Under the pieces are notes generated by a model that saw nothing but the letters and a program-made list of their open reading frames with translations, was not told where the DNA came from and searched no databases. From Fimbriimonadia bacterium (lineage in GTDB: Bacteria > Armatimonadota > Fimbriimonadia > Fimbriimonadales > GBS-DC): DNA of 64,000 nucleotides. A program made the translations under genes and the position numbers. Shown here one piece after another: positions 43,785 to 53,592 of this stretch. The stretch lies in assembly GCA_026129765.1 (NCBI GenBank), contig JAHCHP010000018.1, positions 1 to 64,000 on the forward strand. Direction: 5' to 3'. Position 1 is the first letter of the stretch, and the number at the start of each line of letters is the position of its first letter.

Positions 43785-46700
43785 ATGACATGGAAACAGG
43801 CTTGGTCAGGCATTTTCTGGGGCGCGCTGCCCGCGCTGCTAACATGGTCGACAGCGACACAAACATCCGCGCCTGCCCCCCAGGTATCGTTCGCGCAAGA
43901 GGTTCTGCCGGTTCTGAAAGCCTCATGCTTCGGCTGCCATGGTCCCGATAAACAGAAGGGGGGTCTCCGATTAGACAGCCGGGAGGCGATGTTGAAAGGC
44001 GGCGATTCAGGTCCCGCGATCCTGCCCGGCAAAGGCAAATCCAGTTTGCTGGTGAAACGAATCAATGGCTCAGACCCGCCTCAAATGCCCCTGATGTTCC
44101 CACCGCTTGATGAGAAGCAAATCGCGACGATTCAATCCTGGATCGATCAAGGCGCGGTCTGGGAAGAGTCGGCGCCGCAGCATTGGGCGTTCGTCGCGCC
44201 AAAACGCCCTGCGCTCCCCAAAGTGAAAAATCCAGACTGGACGCAAAACGAAATCGACCTGTTTATCCTGTCGCGCTTGGAACGCGAAAAGTTGAAACCC
44301 TCCCCCGAAGCGGACCGCGCTACCCTGCTCCGCCGCGTCTCGTTAGATTTAACAGGCATCCCGCCAACCCCGGCAGAAATGGACGCCTTTCTGAAAGACA
44401 AATCGCCTGATGCCTATGAAAAAGCGGTCGACCGCCTGTTGGCATCGCCCCGCTATGGCGAACGCATGGCAATGGATTGGCTGGACTATGCGCGCTATGC
44501 AGACAGCAACGGCTATCAAGCCGACTTTGAACGCTATCAATGGCGCTGGCGTGACTGGGTCATCGACGCCTTTAACAAAAACATGCCGTACGATCAGTTT
44601 ACTATCGAGCAGATCGCGGGCGACATGCTGCCAAACGCGACTCTGGAACAACGCATAGCGACCGGCTTCAGTCGTAATCATCGCATCAACACAGAGGGCG
44701 GCGTCATCGCGGAAGAGTGGCGGGTCGAAAATGTCATCGACCGAGTAGAAACCACCTCTACTATCTGGCTCGGTTTAACGATGGGCTGCGCGCGCTGCCA
44801 CGACCACAAATATGACCCCATCTCCCAAAAAGAGTTTTACCAATTTTACGCCTACTTCAACAATGTGCCTGAATCGGGGACCGGCGAAGAACGCCCGGTC
44901 AATCACCCGCCCCTGTTGAAAGCGCCGACCCCGCAACAAGCCAAACAACTGACCGCCTATGATAAACGCATCGGCGAATTGGAAAATCAAATCCAAACGC
45001 GCCTGACCGCCAACGAGCTGCGGGCGATGGCTTGGCAAATGGATGACGCCAGCGACATCGAAAAATCGCTGACTCAGGATGTGGTGGGACGATACGTGCT
45101 TTCGCTGAAACCACAATTATCAGGAGGCGACGCTTCACCTCCCGTGGTCTCAGGCGAGATTAAGGAAGAAGCAGGACACTCTTCCGGCGCGGTCGACACC
45201 ACCCGCGGACATATCGATTTGGGAGGCGCAGGCGATTTTGAAAAGCATCAATCCTTTTCTTATGGAGCATGGGTGAACCCCGCCAATGGCAACAACGGCG
45301 CGCCCCTTGCCCGAATGGATTCGCGCAACGATTTTCGGGGCTGGGACCTCTATTTGGCTGGGATGAGACCAATGGCTCATATTATCCATCGCTGGCCCTC
45401 CAACACTCTGAAAGTGGTCTCCAAAAAGACGGTTCCGGTAAACCAGTGGTCGCATATCCTCGTGACTTATGACGGCTCCGCCAAACCCGAAGGCTTGAAG
45501 ATCTATATCAACGGGCAGCCCGTAGAAACCACCATCGAAGTCAATACGTTGACCGAAACGATTCGGACCGAAGTCACCACAAAAGTCGGCACCCGAACCG
45601 GGTCCGATCAGTTTGCTGGCAAAGTGGATGACCCTGTTATCTACCGGCGCGCGCTCAGTTCTGAAGAGGTGATGGCGTTGGCAGGCGGCGACACAGCGCG
45701 CTCATTGGCGGCGATCCCCCCAGCGCAACGCTCTCCAGAACAGAAGTTGCTTTTAACGCGATTTTGGTCCAAAAAGTATGACTCCGAATACCGGCAATGG
45801 TCGGAAGAGTTCGACCAGCAAAAGAAAGCGCGAGGCGCGTTAGATTCGCAAATCACAACCGTCATGGTGATGGAAGAAATGCCCCAACCCAGAGATTGTT
45901 ATGTGCTGATTCGGGGACAATATGATCAAAAAGGCGAAACCGTCTCCGCCGGGCTTCCTGCTGTGCTGCCCCCTATGCCTGCCAAATCCCCCAACAACCG
46001 TTTAGGGTTGGCAAAATGGATCATGCACCCCCAAAACCCCTTAACGGCGCGCGTAACGGTCAACCGACTCTGGGAAAGGTTCTTTGGCGCGGGCATAGTG
46101 CGCACTTCTGAAGATTTCGGCACACGGGGCGAACTCCCCAGTCATCCCGAGCTGTTGGATTGGCTGGCAACCGAGCTTGTCCGTCTCAAATGGGATCTGA
46201 AAGCCGCTCAAAAGAAAATCGTGATGAGCGCGACCTATCGCCAGTCATCCGCAGCAACGCCGGAGTTGTTAAGACGCGACCCGCAAAACCGGCTGTTAGC
46301 GCGCGGTCCGCGTTTCCGGTTGCCCGCCGAGGTCATTCGCGATCAGGCGTTGGCGGTCAGCGGTCTGCTGGTGGAAAAGACGGGCGGTCCCTCCGTTCGC
46401 CCCTACCAGCCGGAAGGCATCTGGAACGAAACCAATAACTATGGGAACCTGCTGAACTACCAGCACGATAAGGACGCCAACTTGTATCGCCGAAGCCTCT
46501 ATACGATCTGGAAACGCACGGCGGCTCCCCCCACCATGACCCTGTTTGACGCGCCGGGACGAGAGATGTGCCGGGTCAGCCGAGCGCGCACCAATACCCC
46601 GCTGCAAGCGCTTGCGCTGATGAATGAAGCCACCTATGTCGAAGCCTCTCGCGTACTGGCTCAACGCATGATGAAATATGGCGGCAGGACTCCCGAACAA

Positions 46701-46943
46701 CGGATCCGTTATGCCTATCGCTGGGTACTGGGACGCGCGCCATCAGTCGCCGAAATGCGGGTCCTGTTGGACGGTCTCCAAAAGCGATTGGCGCGCTATC
46801 AGTCGGATGAAGAAGCCGCCTTAAAGCTGGTCAGTATGGGCGAATATATCCGCGACGAAAAGTTGAATGTGGCGGAATTGGCAGCCTACACCCTCACGGC
46901 AAGCGTGATTCTGAATTTAGACGAAACGATTACAAAGGAATAG
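43785..46943 (+). CDS. PSCyt1/DUF1549/LamG/DUF1553 protein (planctomycete type)
   Basis: A 1052-residue exported protein. A signal segment (about 10-30) is followed by a planctomycete cytochrome C (PSCyt1) domain with heme motif CFGCH near residue 50. Next is DUF1549 (PSCyt2, about 135-350: [20 protein letters not shown]-like start, [26 protein letters not shown] with a second CxxCH). A LamG/concanavalin-like insert covers about 470-620 ([13 protein letters not shown]). DUF1553 (PSD1) spans about 730-1000, including [17 protein letters not shown] and the [20 protein letters not shown] block. The enzyme activity of this architecture is uncertain; such proteins are expanded in planctomycetes and linked to polysaccharide breakdown. 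The DUF1501 partner follows after 5 bp. Confidence 0.9.
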   Translation: MTWKQAWSGIFWGALPALLTWSTATQTSAPAPQVSFAQEVLPVLKASCFGCHGPDKQKGGLRLDSREAMLKGGDSGPAILPGKGKSSLLVKRINGSDPPQMPLMFPPLDEKQIATIQSWIDQGAVWEESAPQHWAFVAPKRPALPKVKNPDWTQNEIDLFILSRLEREKLKPSPEADRATLLRRVSLDLTGIPPTPAEMDAFLKDKSPDAYEKAVDRLLASPRYGERMAMDWLDYARYADSNGYQADFERYQWRWRDWVIDAFNKNMPYDQFTIEQIAGDMLPNATLEQRIATGFSRNHRINTEGGVIAEEWRVENVIDRVETTSTIWLGLTMGCARCHDHKYDPISQKEFYQFYAYFNNVPESGTGEERPVNHPPLLKAPTPQQAKQLTAYDKRIGELENQIQTRLTANELRAMAWQMDDASDIEKSLTQDVVGRYVLSLKPQLSGGDASPPVVSGEIKEEAGHSSGAVDTTRGHIDLGGAGDFEKHQSFSYGAWVNPANGNNGAPLARMDSRNDFRGWDLYLAGMRPMAHIIHRWPSNTLKVVSKKTVPVNQWSHILVTYDGSAKPEGLKIYINGQPVETTIEVNTLTETIRTEVTTKVGTRTGSDQFAGKVDDPVIYRRALSSEEVMALAGGDTARSLAAIPPAQRSPEQKLLLTRFWSKKYDSEYRQWSEEFDQQKKARGALDSQITTVMVMEEMPQPRDCYVLIRGQYDQKGETVSAGLPAVLPPMPAKSPNNRLGLAKWIMHPQNPLTARVTVNRLWERFFGAGIVRTSEDFGTRGELPSHPELLDWLATELVRLKWDLKAAQKKIVMSATYRQSSAATPELLRRDPQNRLLARGPRFRLPAEVIRDQALAVSGLLVEKTGGPSVRPYQPEGIWNETNNYGNLLNYQHDKDANLYRRSLYTIWKRTAAPPTMTLFDAPGREMCRVSRARTNTPLQALALMNEATYVEASRVLAQRMMKYGGRTPEQRIRYAYRWVLGRAPSVAEMRVLLDGLQKRLARYQSDEEAALKLVSMGEYIRDEKLNVAELAAYTLTASVILNLDETITKE

Positions 46944-46948
46944 GAACG

Positions 46949-48436
46949 ATGGACACTTGGAAATTGCTCAATCATATATGGCAGGTTCAGGACCAAATGA
47001 ACCGACGGGCGTTTATCTCAAAAACGGCAGGGCTGGGTTTCGCCGCATTAGCCAGTCTGCTCTCAGAACAGGGCTACGCCGCGCAAGCCGCCCCACTCCA
47101 GCCGAAAAGCCGAGCAGGAGGACTGTCCGGTCTGCCCCACCATTCGCCCAAAGTGAAGCGTATCATCTACCTGTTCCAATCGGGCGCGCCCTCGCAGTTT
47201 GAGCTGTTCGATTATAAGCCCCAACTGGAAAAGTTCCGCGCGCAAGAATTGCCCGATAGTGTGCGTATGGGACAGCGTTTGACCGGCATGACTTCCGGGC
47301 AAAAATCGTTCCCCGTCGCGCCCAACATTTTCAAGTTCAAGCAGCATGGCGAAAGCGGCGTGATGCTGAGCGAACTGCTGCCTCACACAGGAACCATCTC
47401 CGATAAAATCTGTTTGATTCGCTCGATGCATACCGACGCGATCAACCATGACCCCGCCATCACCTTTTTCCAAACCGGTTTCCAATTGGCGGGCAGACCC
47501 AGCATCGGCTCGTGGCTCTCTTACGGATTAGGCACAGAAAACAAAGACCTGCCTGCTTATGTGGTACTGACTTCGCGGGGAACCGGCAGACCCGATGACC
47601 AACCGCTCTATGACCGCCTATGGGGGTCCGGCTTCTTGCCCACCCAGCATCAGGGCGTCAAATTCCGCAATGTAGGCGACCCCGTTCTGTTCCTCTCCAA
47701 TCCAGAGGGAGTCGACCGCGAAGCGCGGGGCGAAATGATCGCCGAAGTGAACGAACTGAACAAAATGAAGTACGACACGGTGAAAGACCCAGAGATCTCG
47801 ACGCGCATCTCCCAATATGAGATGGCATTCCGCATGCAAGCCTCGGTTCCCGATCTTATCGACCTGTCGAAAGAACCAGACCATGTTCTGGATATGTACG
47901 GACCCGATGTGAAGAAACCAGGAACCTACGCCTACAACTGTCTCTTGGCGCGCCGGTTGAGCGAACGCGGAGTTCGCTTTGTGCAGTTGTTCCACATGGG
48001 CTGGGATCATCACGGCGGGCTTCCCAGCGCGATTCGCGGGCAATGCAAAGATACCGACCAGCCGACCGCTGCGCTCATCAAAGATTTGGAGCAGCGCGGA
48101 TTGATGGAGGATACGCTGGTGGTATGGGGCGGCGAATTTGGCAGGACGGTTTACTCTCAAGGCGACTTAACGATGGACAACTATGGGCGCGACCACCATC
48201 CGCGCTGTTTCAGCCTCTGGTTGACGGGTGCGGGTATCAAACAGGGCATGACCTATGGAGAAACCGACGATTACAGCTATAACATCGTCCGGGATCCGGT
48301 CAGCGTGCATGACCTGCATGCGACGATTCTTCACCTGCTGGGAATTGACCACACGCGCCTGACCTACCGCTATCAAGGGCGGGATTTCCGGTTGACCGAT
48401 GTTTTCGGAGAGCTATTGAAACCGATTCTCAGTTGA
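46949..48436 (+). CDS. DUF1501 protein with Tat signal
   Basis: A 495-residue protein of the DUF1501 family (alkaline-phosphatase-like fold, function unproven). The N-terminus holds a twin-arginine signal, [20 protein letters not shown], so it is exported folded. Conserved features are [16 protein letters not shown] near residue 70, DAINHDP with a metal-type His near 156, [10 protein letters not shown] near 350 and [14 protein letters not shown] near 390. DUF1501 genes are routinely paired with PSCyt/PSD1 genes, as here, indicating a shared extracytoplasmic pathway. An internal ATG at 46997 (the MNRR start) is an alternative start. Confidence 0.88.
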   Translation: MDTWKLLNHIWQVQDQMNRRAFISKTAGLGFAALASLLSEQGYAAQAAPLQPKSRAGGLSGLPHHSPKVKRIIYLFQSGAPSQFELFDYKPQLEKFRAQELPDSVRMGQRLTGMTSGQKSFPVAPNIFKFKQHGESGVMLSELLPHTGTISDKICLIRSMHTDAINHDPAITFFQTGFQLAGRPSIGSWLSYGLGTENKDLPAYVVLTSRGTGRPDDQPLYDRLWGSGFLPTQHQGVKFRNVGDPVLFLSNPEGVDREARGEMIAEVNELNKMKYDTVKDPEISTRISQYEMAFRMQASVPDLIDLSKEPDHVLDMYGPDVKKPGTYAYNCLLARRLSERGVRFVQLFHMGWDHHGGLPSAIRGQCKDTDQPTAALIKDLEQRGLMEDTLVVWGGEFGRTVYSQGDLTMDNYGRDHHPRCFSLWLTGAGIKQGMTYGETDDYSYNIVRDPVSVHDLHATILHLLGIDHTRLTYRYQGRDFRLTDVFGELLKPILS

Positions 48437-48901
48437 TCAACGTTGCAATTCGCGCTCTAAATCGCGCTGCATGTCGCGCTCTTTGATGGTATCGCGTTTG
48501 TCAAATTGGCGTTTGCCTTTCACAAGCCCGATCTCCAGTTTGGCTTTACCGCGCCGGAAATAGAGCTTTAAGGGAACAATCGCGAACCCTTTTTGCTCCA
48601 CTTTGCCGCGCAGACGGTTGATTTCATACTTATGCATCAACAGTTTTCGCTTCCGGCGCGGGTCATGCCCGAAGCGCGATGCGGGATCATAGGGGCTGAT
48701 ATGAATGCCATAAACCCACAACTCGCCATTCTCCACTTGGCAATACGAGTCGGTCAGGTTCGCCTTCCCTTCCGCTATCGATTTGACCTCCGAACCCATC
48801 AACGCCATCCCCGCCTCAAACTTATCTTCCACACTATAGTCGTGGTAAGCCTTGCGGTTCGTTGTCACAATTTTGATTCCACCTGAGCTTTCTTGCGCCA
48901 T
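48437..48901 (-). CDS. smpB: SsrA-binding protein SmpB
   Basis: A 154-residue SmpB, which binds tmRNA and escorts it to stalled ribosomes in trans-translation. The OB-fold core is clear: NRKAYHDYSVEDKFEAGMAL, GSEVKSIAEGKANLTDSYC, LWVYGIHISPYDPAS. The tail KGKRQFDKRDTIKERDMQRD supplies the basic helix that enters the mRNA path. Its stop abuts the convergent DUF1501 stop. No tmRNA gene could be recognised nearby. Confidence 0.96.
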   Translation of the reverse strand: MAQESSGGIKIVTTNRKAYHDYSVEDKFEAGMALMGSEVKSIAEGKANLTDSYCQVENGELWVYGIHISPYDPASRFGHDPRRKRKLLMHKYEINRLRGKVEQKGFAIVPLKLYFRRGKAKLEIGLVKGKRQFDKRDTIKERDMQRDLERELQR

Positions 48902-48950
48902 AATCGTTAATCAAAGACTGCCTTCAGTACCAGTTCGCATGTCTGTCCTA

Positions 48951-49053
48951 TTGGAGGGCGAAGCTCCGTCTTCGCCGAAAAAGCAGACCCATTCGCTGCG
49001 CTCAGGGTGACAATGCCTATTGTCATGCCAAGCGTAGCCGAGGCATCTGCTGC
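48951..49053. repeat. Composite intergenic repeat, copy E, interrupted by the insertion sequence
   Basis: It carries GGCGAAG/CTTCGCC arms (48958-48976), AAGCAGACCCATTCGCTGCG (about 48981-49000, cf. copy D) and GTCATGCCAAGCGTAGCCGA (49022-49041) followed by GGCATCTGCT (cf. copy A). In copy A the next bases are TTTGAGTTTTGAA; here that tail (TTTTTGAGTTGTC) appears on the far side of the insertion sequence at about 50523. Confidence 0.7.
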
Positions 49054-49074
49054 TATGTAATAAGTCAAGGGGGC

Positions 49075-49354
49075 GACCCTCTCGCTTCGATGGTTTCCTC
49101 ACATTGGCTTCCTCACATTGGCTTGCTCACTTTCTTGCTCACCCGCGCTACTGTACACTGCGTACGCTCCATTGAACCTCAGGGCTTACTGTCTGCTATC
49201 CGTGGCACGCCCGATCGCGTCCACTCTCGGAAACTCATCCGCACCTGTCGCTCTTGCTCAAAAGGACTTCTGTCTTTTCAACGTCGCCGCACCGACTGCA
49301 GATGCCCCGAAGCTCCCCTTCTGAGCGGTAGCCCCTGAGATCCCCGTAAAGACT
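49075..49354 (-). ncRNA. Candidate seeker/bridge RNA region of the insertion sequence
   Basis: About 280 bp between the transposase stop and the right inverted repeat carry no credible gene. It includes a tandem 14-bp repeat, TTCCTCACATTGGC at 49095-49108 and 49109-49122. IS110/IS1111 elements are known to encode a structured guide RNA in their longer non-coding end that pairs with target and donor DNA. Exact RNA ends and loops were not resolved by eye. Confidence 0.4.
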
Positions 49355-50428
49355 TTAAGAACGCACTTCGTACAGCCGACGCTCTTTCAACACCGCATAC
49401 ACCCGCGCCGATAAATGACGAGCCACCGCCACAATCGCCTTGTGGGCTCCCCGACGCGCCTTCAAACGCTCATACACCGCCCGCAGTTCCGGGTCCCGCC
49501 TCACCGCACACCACGCCGCTTCAATCAACACACAGCGCAACGAGCCGTTCGCAAACGGGGTAATCGCCCCCCGCACCACCCGGTCGCCCGAGGAATGCTC
49601 CGTCGGGGTTAGACCACAAAAGCGAGCCAACTCCTCGACCCGACGCAAGCCCCGCCAATCTCCAATCCGAGCCAGCAGCGTACTGCCGACCACCAACCCC
49701 ACTCCGGGCAGGCTGCACACATAGCGCAGCGAATCGCTCAATTCCGGGTGTTGCTGACACCAAGCCCGGATCCGACGCGTCGTTGTCTGAACCTGTCGCT
49801 GAAAAAAGACGAGCTCCTCTAACAAGGCGTCTAACTCGTCGCGCAGCCCGGGAGCCACCTCCAAGTCGCGCAAAGCCTGTACACGCGCGCGGCTCCACGC
49901 CGTGCGCCCGATTTGCGGAAAGGGAACCCCGTATTGGTGCAACATAGCGCGGATCCGGTTCTTCGTCGCTCCCACCGCTTTCTGCAGTCGCTGGCGGTTC
50001 GCCACCTTCGTCCGCAACACCCGATACGCGGCGCTGGGAACCCGGATCCCGGTCAGTTGCCCGCCCATCAACCAGCGGGCTAACCGCTCGCTGTCCAAAC
50101 GGTTGGTCTTCACATCCTGCGTGCGCGACACCGGCAAACTCGTCGGCGCGACCACCAGACAGGCGATGCCCGCTTGCACGAAAGCGTCAAACAACCCAAA
50201 CCCCGTGGGACCGGCTTCGTACACCGCCGCGATCCGCGTGAGGTCGCCGCAGACCCGCTGCAATCGCTGGATCAGCCCCTCCGCTTTGGGGGGCATCGTC
50301 CAAGACTGCTTCTCTCCCTCCCTATTCATGATCGTGATGGCGTAGTGATGGGTATCTACATCCATTCCCACAAACCAGTCAAACTCTCTGGGGCAGATTT
50401 GCCCGTTCAGTCGGGTATGATTCTTCAT
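49355..50428 (-). CDS. IS110-family DEDD transposase
   Basis: A 357-residue recombinase. The N-terminal RuvC-like domain (about 15-175) starts with GMDVDTHHYAIT (Asp23) and includes YEAGPTGFGLF with the catalytic Glu and DVKTNRLDSERLARWL with the two further Asp. The C-terminal Tnp_20 domain (about 225-330) has CSLPGVGLVVGSTLLARIGD and GLTPTEHSSGDRVVRGAI, which carries the candidate nucleophilic Ser, then NGSLRCVLIEAAW. I start at the ATG at 50428 with GAGGAGG upstream; the frame is open to 50626 but outside the element. The length and motifs suggest an intact, possibly active enzyme. Confidence 0.93.
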   Translation of the reverse strand: MKNHTRLNGQICPREFDWFVGMDVDTHHYAITIMNREGEKQSWTMPPKAEGLIQRLQRVCGDLTRIAAVYEAGPTGFGLFDAFVQAGIACLVVAPTSLPVSRTQDVKTNRLDSERLARWLMGGQLTGIRVPSAAYRVLRTKVANRQRLQKAVGATKNRIRAMLHQYGVPFPQIGRTAWSRARVQALRDLEVAPGLRDELDALLEELVFFQRQVQTTTRRIRAWCQQHPELSDSLRYVCSLPGVGLVVGSTLLARIGDWRGLRRVEELARFCGLTPTEHSSGDRVVRGAITPFANGSLRCVLIEAAWCAVRRDPELRAVYERLKARRGAHKAIVAVARHLSARVYAVLKERRLYEVRS

Positions 50429-50565
50429 GCTTGTTTCCTCCTCTTTGGTTCTGATGGTTTCTATCGAGATTCTACTCGAGCGAGGGGGAGACAAGCCCCC
50501 TTGACTTATTAGCATACCCGTCTTTTTGAGTTGTCTAACATCCCTACTATAAGTGTACCCTGTGG

Positions 50566-50571
50566 TAGAAT
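50566..50571 (+). promoter_or_regulatory. -10 element of the RidA-family gene
   Basis: GTGGTAGAAT (hexamer 50566-50571) predicts a start at about 50578, two bases before the ATG at 50580, with no ribosome binding site. Confidence 0.5.
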
Positions 50572-50579
50572 AAAGCATC

Positions 50580-50993
50580 ATGGAAAAGAACGAAGAACAA
50601 CCGCGACAGAGGGTTTCATCAGGCACGGCGTGGGAGCGCGAAGTGGGTTACTCCCGCGCAATCCGCGTGGGCAACCGTGTCTATGTGGCAGGCACAACCG
50701 CTGTGGACGAAGAAGGGCGGCTGGTGGGTGAGAACAACCCCTATGCTCAAGCGATGTTCATTTTTCGGAAAATCGAGAGCGCGCTCACTGAAGCAGGCGC
50801 GTCGATGAGCGATGTGGTTCGAACGCGGATGTATATCATTCGCCGCGAAGATTGGGAAGCGGTGGGGCGCGCGCACGGCGAATTTTTCCGGGAAACACAA
50901 CCTGCAGCGACTCTCATCGTTGTGCAGGGTCTCATCGCGGCTGAGTTGCTGATCGAGATAGAGGTCGATGCAGAGATATCAGACCACTCTTAA
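50580..50993 (+). CDS. RidA/YjgF/YER057c family protein
   Basis: A 137-residue trimeric RidA-family protein. Canonical RidA hydrolyses reactive enamine/imine intermediates; other subfamilies have uncertain roles. The segments VGYSRAIRVGNRVYVAGTTAV, DVVRTRMYIIRRED and PAATLIVVQGLIAAELLIEIEVDA fit the family. The key Arg of the active site is plausible in VVRTRMYI. The C-terminal Glu pair in IEIEVDA matches the usual IEIE. It converges with the half-length ALDH, and the two stop codons overlap. Confidence 0.88.
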   Translation: MEKNEEQPRQRVSSGTAWEREVGYSRAIRVGNRVYVAGTTAVDEEGRLVGENNPYAQAMFIFRKIESALTEAGASMSDVVRTRMYIIRREDWEAVGRAHGEFFRETQPAATLIVVQGLIAAELLIEIEVDAEISDHS

Positions 50994-51898
50994 TAACCCA
51001 TCGGATGCCAGACCGTTTTGGCTTCCACAAACGGCTCAACAAAGCTCAAGCCTTGTGCCGCCTCCGAACGCCAATCCGCCTCGCTGTCCATCGGAAACTC
51101 GAACACCCGCTTCACCGAGTCGGCAGCCCGCTGGTTCAATAAGACAACCTGCTCCTGAGGCAATCCCGCATACCCAAGCGCATCGACATCCAAGTGACTC
51201 GCGATGGGTTCCAACAATTCCGCCCGGTAACCCGACAAAAGATTGATAACACCCGCAGGCACATCGGAAACGGGCAGCGCCTCTGCAAATATCATGCCCA
51301 CTGTAGGGTACTTTTCAGAGATCAACGCGAACGCGCTATTCCCGCTCATGATCACTGGAGCCAGCATCGAAGTGAGCGCGAGCAGCGGCGAATCATCAGG
51401 ACAAAACAACCCCACAACGCCGGTCGCTTCCACCTGCGTGAAATTGTGGATCGGAGCAGCCACTGGATTGACCGACGAAAGCAGCGCGCTCCATTTGTCG
51501 CTCCAGCCCGCATAGTAAACCCAGCGGTCGATTGACAACTGCGTTTCTGCCTGCGCCGTTTTCAAAGAGACGCCGGTCGCTCTGCGAATCTCTTCTGCAA
51601 ACTCATCGAGGCGGCTCTCCATCATCTCCGCGATCCGGTACAGAATCTGCCCGCGATTATAGGCGGTTCGCTTCGCCCAGCCCGATTGCGCGCTGCGCGC
51701 TGCGCTGACCGCATCCCGCGCATCTTTGCGCGATGCCCACGCCGCGTTCGCCAAAAACGCGCCCTTCGCATCCGACACTTCAAAAGCGCGCCCCGACTCG
51801 CTGCGCGGGTATTGCCCGCCAATATACAATTTGTAAGTCTTTCGGATTGCGGCGCGCTGGCTAAGATCACCCGCTTTGGGCTTCAATGTTTTTGGCAT
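50990..51898 (-). CDS. Half-length aldehyde dehydrogenase-like protein
   Basis: A 302-residue protein matching roughly the N-terminal NAD-binding half of aldehyde dehydrogenases, which are normally near 480-500 residues. YKLYIGGQYPRSESGRAFEV, AAWASRKDARDAVSAARSAQ and RGQILYRIAEMMESR are typical. The cofactor-site motif that usually reads PWNFP is GLFCPDDSPLL, so the conserved Asn is gone, and no catalytic-Cys region is present. It is probably non-catalytic. Short ALDH paralogues of this kind occur beside full ALDHs in some genomes, but no partner lies here. It overlaps rdgB by 32 bp and has AGGAG upstream. Confidence 0.75.
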   Translation of the reverse strand: MPKTLKPKAGDLSQRAAIRKTYKLYIGGQYPRSESGRAFEVSDAKGAFLANAAWASRKDARDAVSAARSAQSGWAKRTAYNRGQILYRIAEMMESRLDEFAEEIRRATGVSLKTAQAETQLSIDRWVYYAGWSDKWSALLSSVNPVAAPIHNFTQVEATGVVGLFCPDDSPLLALTSMLAPVIMSGNSAFALISEKYPTVGMIFAEALPVSDVPAGVINLLSGYRAELLEPIASHLDVDALGYAGLPQEQVVLLNQRAADSVKRVFEFPMDSEADWRSEAAQGLSFVEPFVEAKTVWHPMGY

Positions 51899-52526
51899 GA
51901 GAGTCTCCTGTGAAAAGGGCGCGCAAGGCAGGGATCGCTTTCATCATCACCTGCGCCCGGTGGCTTATCCGGTTCTTAAATTCGGGGGGTAGTTCCGCCA
52001 TCGTACATCCAAAACGCGGTAAGAAGAAGATAGGATCATAGCCGAAGCCTCCACTGCCTCGCGGGGAGCGCGTGATGATGCCTTCGCAAGTGGCTTCGTA
52101 AGTTTCGGCGTGACCATTGGGCAGCGCAATCGCCACCGCGCACCGGAATCGCGCGGTTCGTTCCGCATCAGGCGCATTTTCCATCTGCGCCAAGATGATC
52201 GCCATCTTCTGGGGGAAAGGGGTTGACTCGCCCGCAAAGCGTCTGGAGAATAGCCCAGGCTGCCCGTTCAGGAAATCGATCTCCAGTCCCGCGTCATCGG
52301 CAAACGCGATTTCACCGGTGAACTTGGCACATGCGGTGGCTTTGATCAAAGCGTTCTCCGCATAAGTAGAACCGTTCTCTTCCGGTTCTGCCGCGCCCTC
52401 GTAATCGGCTAACAGGCGCGTTATTGCCGACAGATCATTCAACCCTTGTTCTAAAATGGCAGCGATTTCACGCGATTTTGCCTGGTTATGGCTGGCGATG
52501 ACGATGACTGGTTTGCCCTCATCCAT
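51867..52526 (-). CDS. XTP/dITP diphosphatase RdgB/HAM1
   Basis: A 219-residue Ham1/RdgB enzyme that hydrolyses XTP, ITP and dITP to monophosphates, cleaning the nucleotide pool. The family motifs are IASHNQAKSREI at the N-terminus, FADDAGLEIDFLNGQPGLFS near residues 74-93, GSGGFGYDPIFFLP near 157-170 and FKNRISHRAQ near 182-191. Its promoter predicts a leader of only about 5 nt. The ALDH-like gene overlaps its 3' end. Confidence 0.94.
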   Translation of the reverse strand: MDEGKPVIVIASHNQAKSREIAAILEQGLNDLSAITRLLADYEGAAEPEENGSTYAENALIKATACAKFTGEIAFADDAGLEIDFLNGQPGLFSRRFAGESTPFPQKMAIILAQMENAPDAERTARFRCAVAIALPNGHAETYEATCEGIITRSPRGSGGFGYDPIFFLPRFGCTMAELPPEFKNRISHRAQVMMKAIPALRALFTGDSHAKNIEAQSG

Positions 52527-52537
52527 AAGTGGAAAAG

Positions 52538-52543
52538 ATTATA
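52538..52543 (-). promoter_or_regulatory. -10 element of rdgB
   Basis: On the minus strand CGGGTATAAT (hexamer 52543-52538) predicts initiation at about 52531, five bases before the ATG at 52526. No ribosome binding site is present. Confidence 0.6.
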
Positions 52544-52656
52544 CCCGCCCCGCCTTCACGCTTAGTTTGCTCAGGAATGCGCCCACAAACGTGCAAATTT
52601 CTTGCGCAAGACAACAGATTTTTTTCTACTGCCTTGCGCATTCATCACTTCAATTT

Positions 52657-53529
52657 TCACGCCCGAACATAACCGCCCGTCATCTGTCCCAACCGTCTCA
52701 CACGCTCCTGAATTGGCGGGTGGGTAGCGAACAAATTCATCAGCGCGCCGCCGCTCAGCGGGTTCACGATAAACAGATGCGCGGTGGCAGGTTGCGCATG
52801 GGGGTTCGGAATCTGGCGCGAGGCTTGCTCTAATTTCAACAGAGCGTTCGACAAACCGTTCGGATTGCCAGCAATCTCTGCGCCAACCCGATCCGCTTCG
52901 TACTCGCGGGTACGCGAAATCGCCATCTGAATAATCATTGCGGCAATAGGCGCAAGCACCACCATCAACAGACCGCCCACCAAACCCAACGGGCTGCTGC
53001 CCGGTCCATCATCGTCGCTGCTATGTCCGCCGAACATCGACATAAAGTAGAACATCTGCGCCAAGCTGGAGATTGCGCCCGCAATGGTCGCCACTATTGT
53101 CATAGTCAGCGTATCGCGGTTCTTGATATGCGCCAGTTCATGCGCGATCACGCCTTCTACCTCGTCGCGGTTCATCAAATTCACAAGCCCCTGCGTCACC
53201 GCGACTGCCGAATGTTGCGGATTGCGTCCTGTCGCGAATGCGTTCGGCTGCATTTCCGGCAGTAGATACAGTTTCGGCATCGGCATCCCTGCGCGGTCAC
53301 ATAGATGGCGAGTCATACGATACAGTTCAGGCGCTTGATGTTCTTCTAAAGGCTGCGCCCGGTACATCGCCAACACGATCTTATCGCTGAACCAATAGGC
53401 TCCAAAGTTCATCACCAGCGCGAATGCCAGCGCGATGACCATACCGGTCGCGCCTCCGAACAAATTACCAAGCCACACAAACAACGCTGTGAGTGTTGCC
53501 AGCATTAAAGCCGTTTTCATCATACTCAT
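52657..53529 (-). CDS. htpX: Membrane-bound zinc protease HtpX
   Basis: A 290-residue M48 family membrane protease involved in quality control of membrane proteins. Two N-terminal helices (about 5-45) precede LEEHQAPELYRMTRHLCDRAGMP. The zinc motif HELAH lies in VEGVIAHELAHIKNRDTLTM near residues 130-149. Two further helices (about 150-205) are followed by the third ligand region RTREYEADRVGAEIAGNP near 208-225. The final FATHPPIQERVRRL is conserved. The leader is normal length and has TGGAGG upstream, unlike the divergent rnc gene. Confidence 0.95.
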   Translation of the reverse strand: MSMMKTALMLATLTALFVWLGNLFGGATGMVIALAFALVMNFGAYWFSDKIVLAMYRAQPLEEHQAPELYRMTRHLCDRAGMPMPKLYLLPEMQPNAFATGRNPQHSAVAVTQGLVNLMNRDEVEGVIAHELAHIKNRDTLTMTIVATIAGAISSLAQMFYFMSMFGGHSSDDDGPGSSPLGLVGGLLMVVLAPIAAMIIQMAISRTREYEADRVGAEIAGNPNGLSNALLKLEQASRQIPNPHAQPATAHLFIVNPLSGGALMNLFATHPPIQERVRRLGQMTGGYVRA

Positions 53530-53592
53530 TGTCTTAGGTGAACCTCCATCATTGCAATATAGGTTGAGTTATTCATACGCTTCATTGTTACA

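Larger units (their letters stand above)
49058..50511 (-). mobile_element. IS110/IS1111-family insertion sequence, about 1.45 kb
   Basis: The element is bounded by perfect 17-bp inverted repeats, TAATAAGTCAAGGGGGC (49058-49074) and GCCCCCTTGACTTATTA (50495-50511). The similarity extends imperfectly outward through TATG/CATA. It encodes one DEDD transposase on the minus strand. Inverted repeats near the ends and a long non-coding stretch downstream of the transposase point to the IS1111 subgroup. It sits inside a copy of the dispersed intergenic repeat. Confidence 0.82.

Noticed and set aside
48902-49057. Possible tmRNA gene next to smpB
   Set aside because: No tRNA-like ends or tag-coding frame could be found; the sequence is explained by dispersed repeat modules.
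49090-49338. Small open frames on the plus strand in the non-coding end of the insertion sequence
   Set aside because: Repeat-driven, no start signal, and located where IS1111 elements carry non-coding RNA.
50429-50626. N-terminal extension of the IS110-type transposase
   Set aside because: The extension runs through the inverted repeat and out of the element; the internal ATG at 50428 has GAGGAGG.
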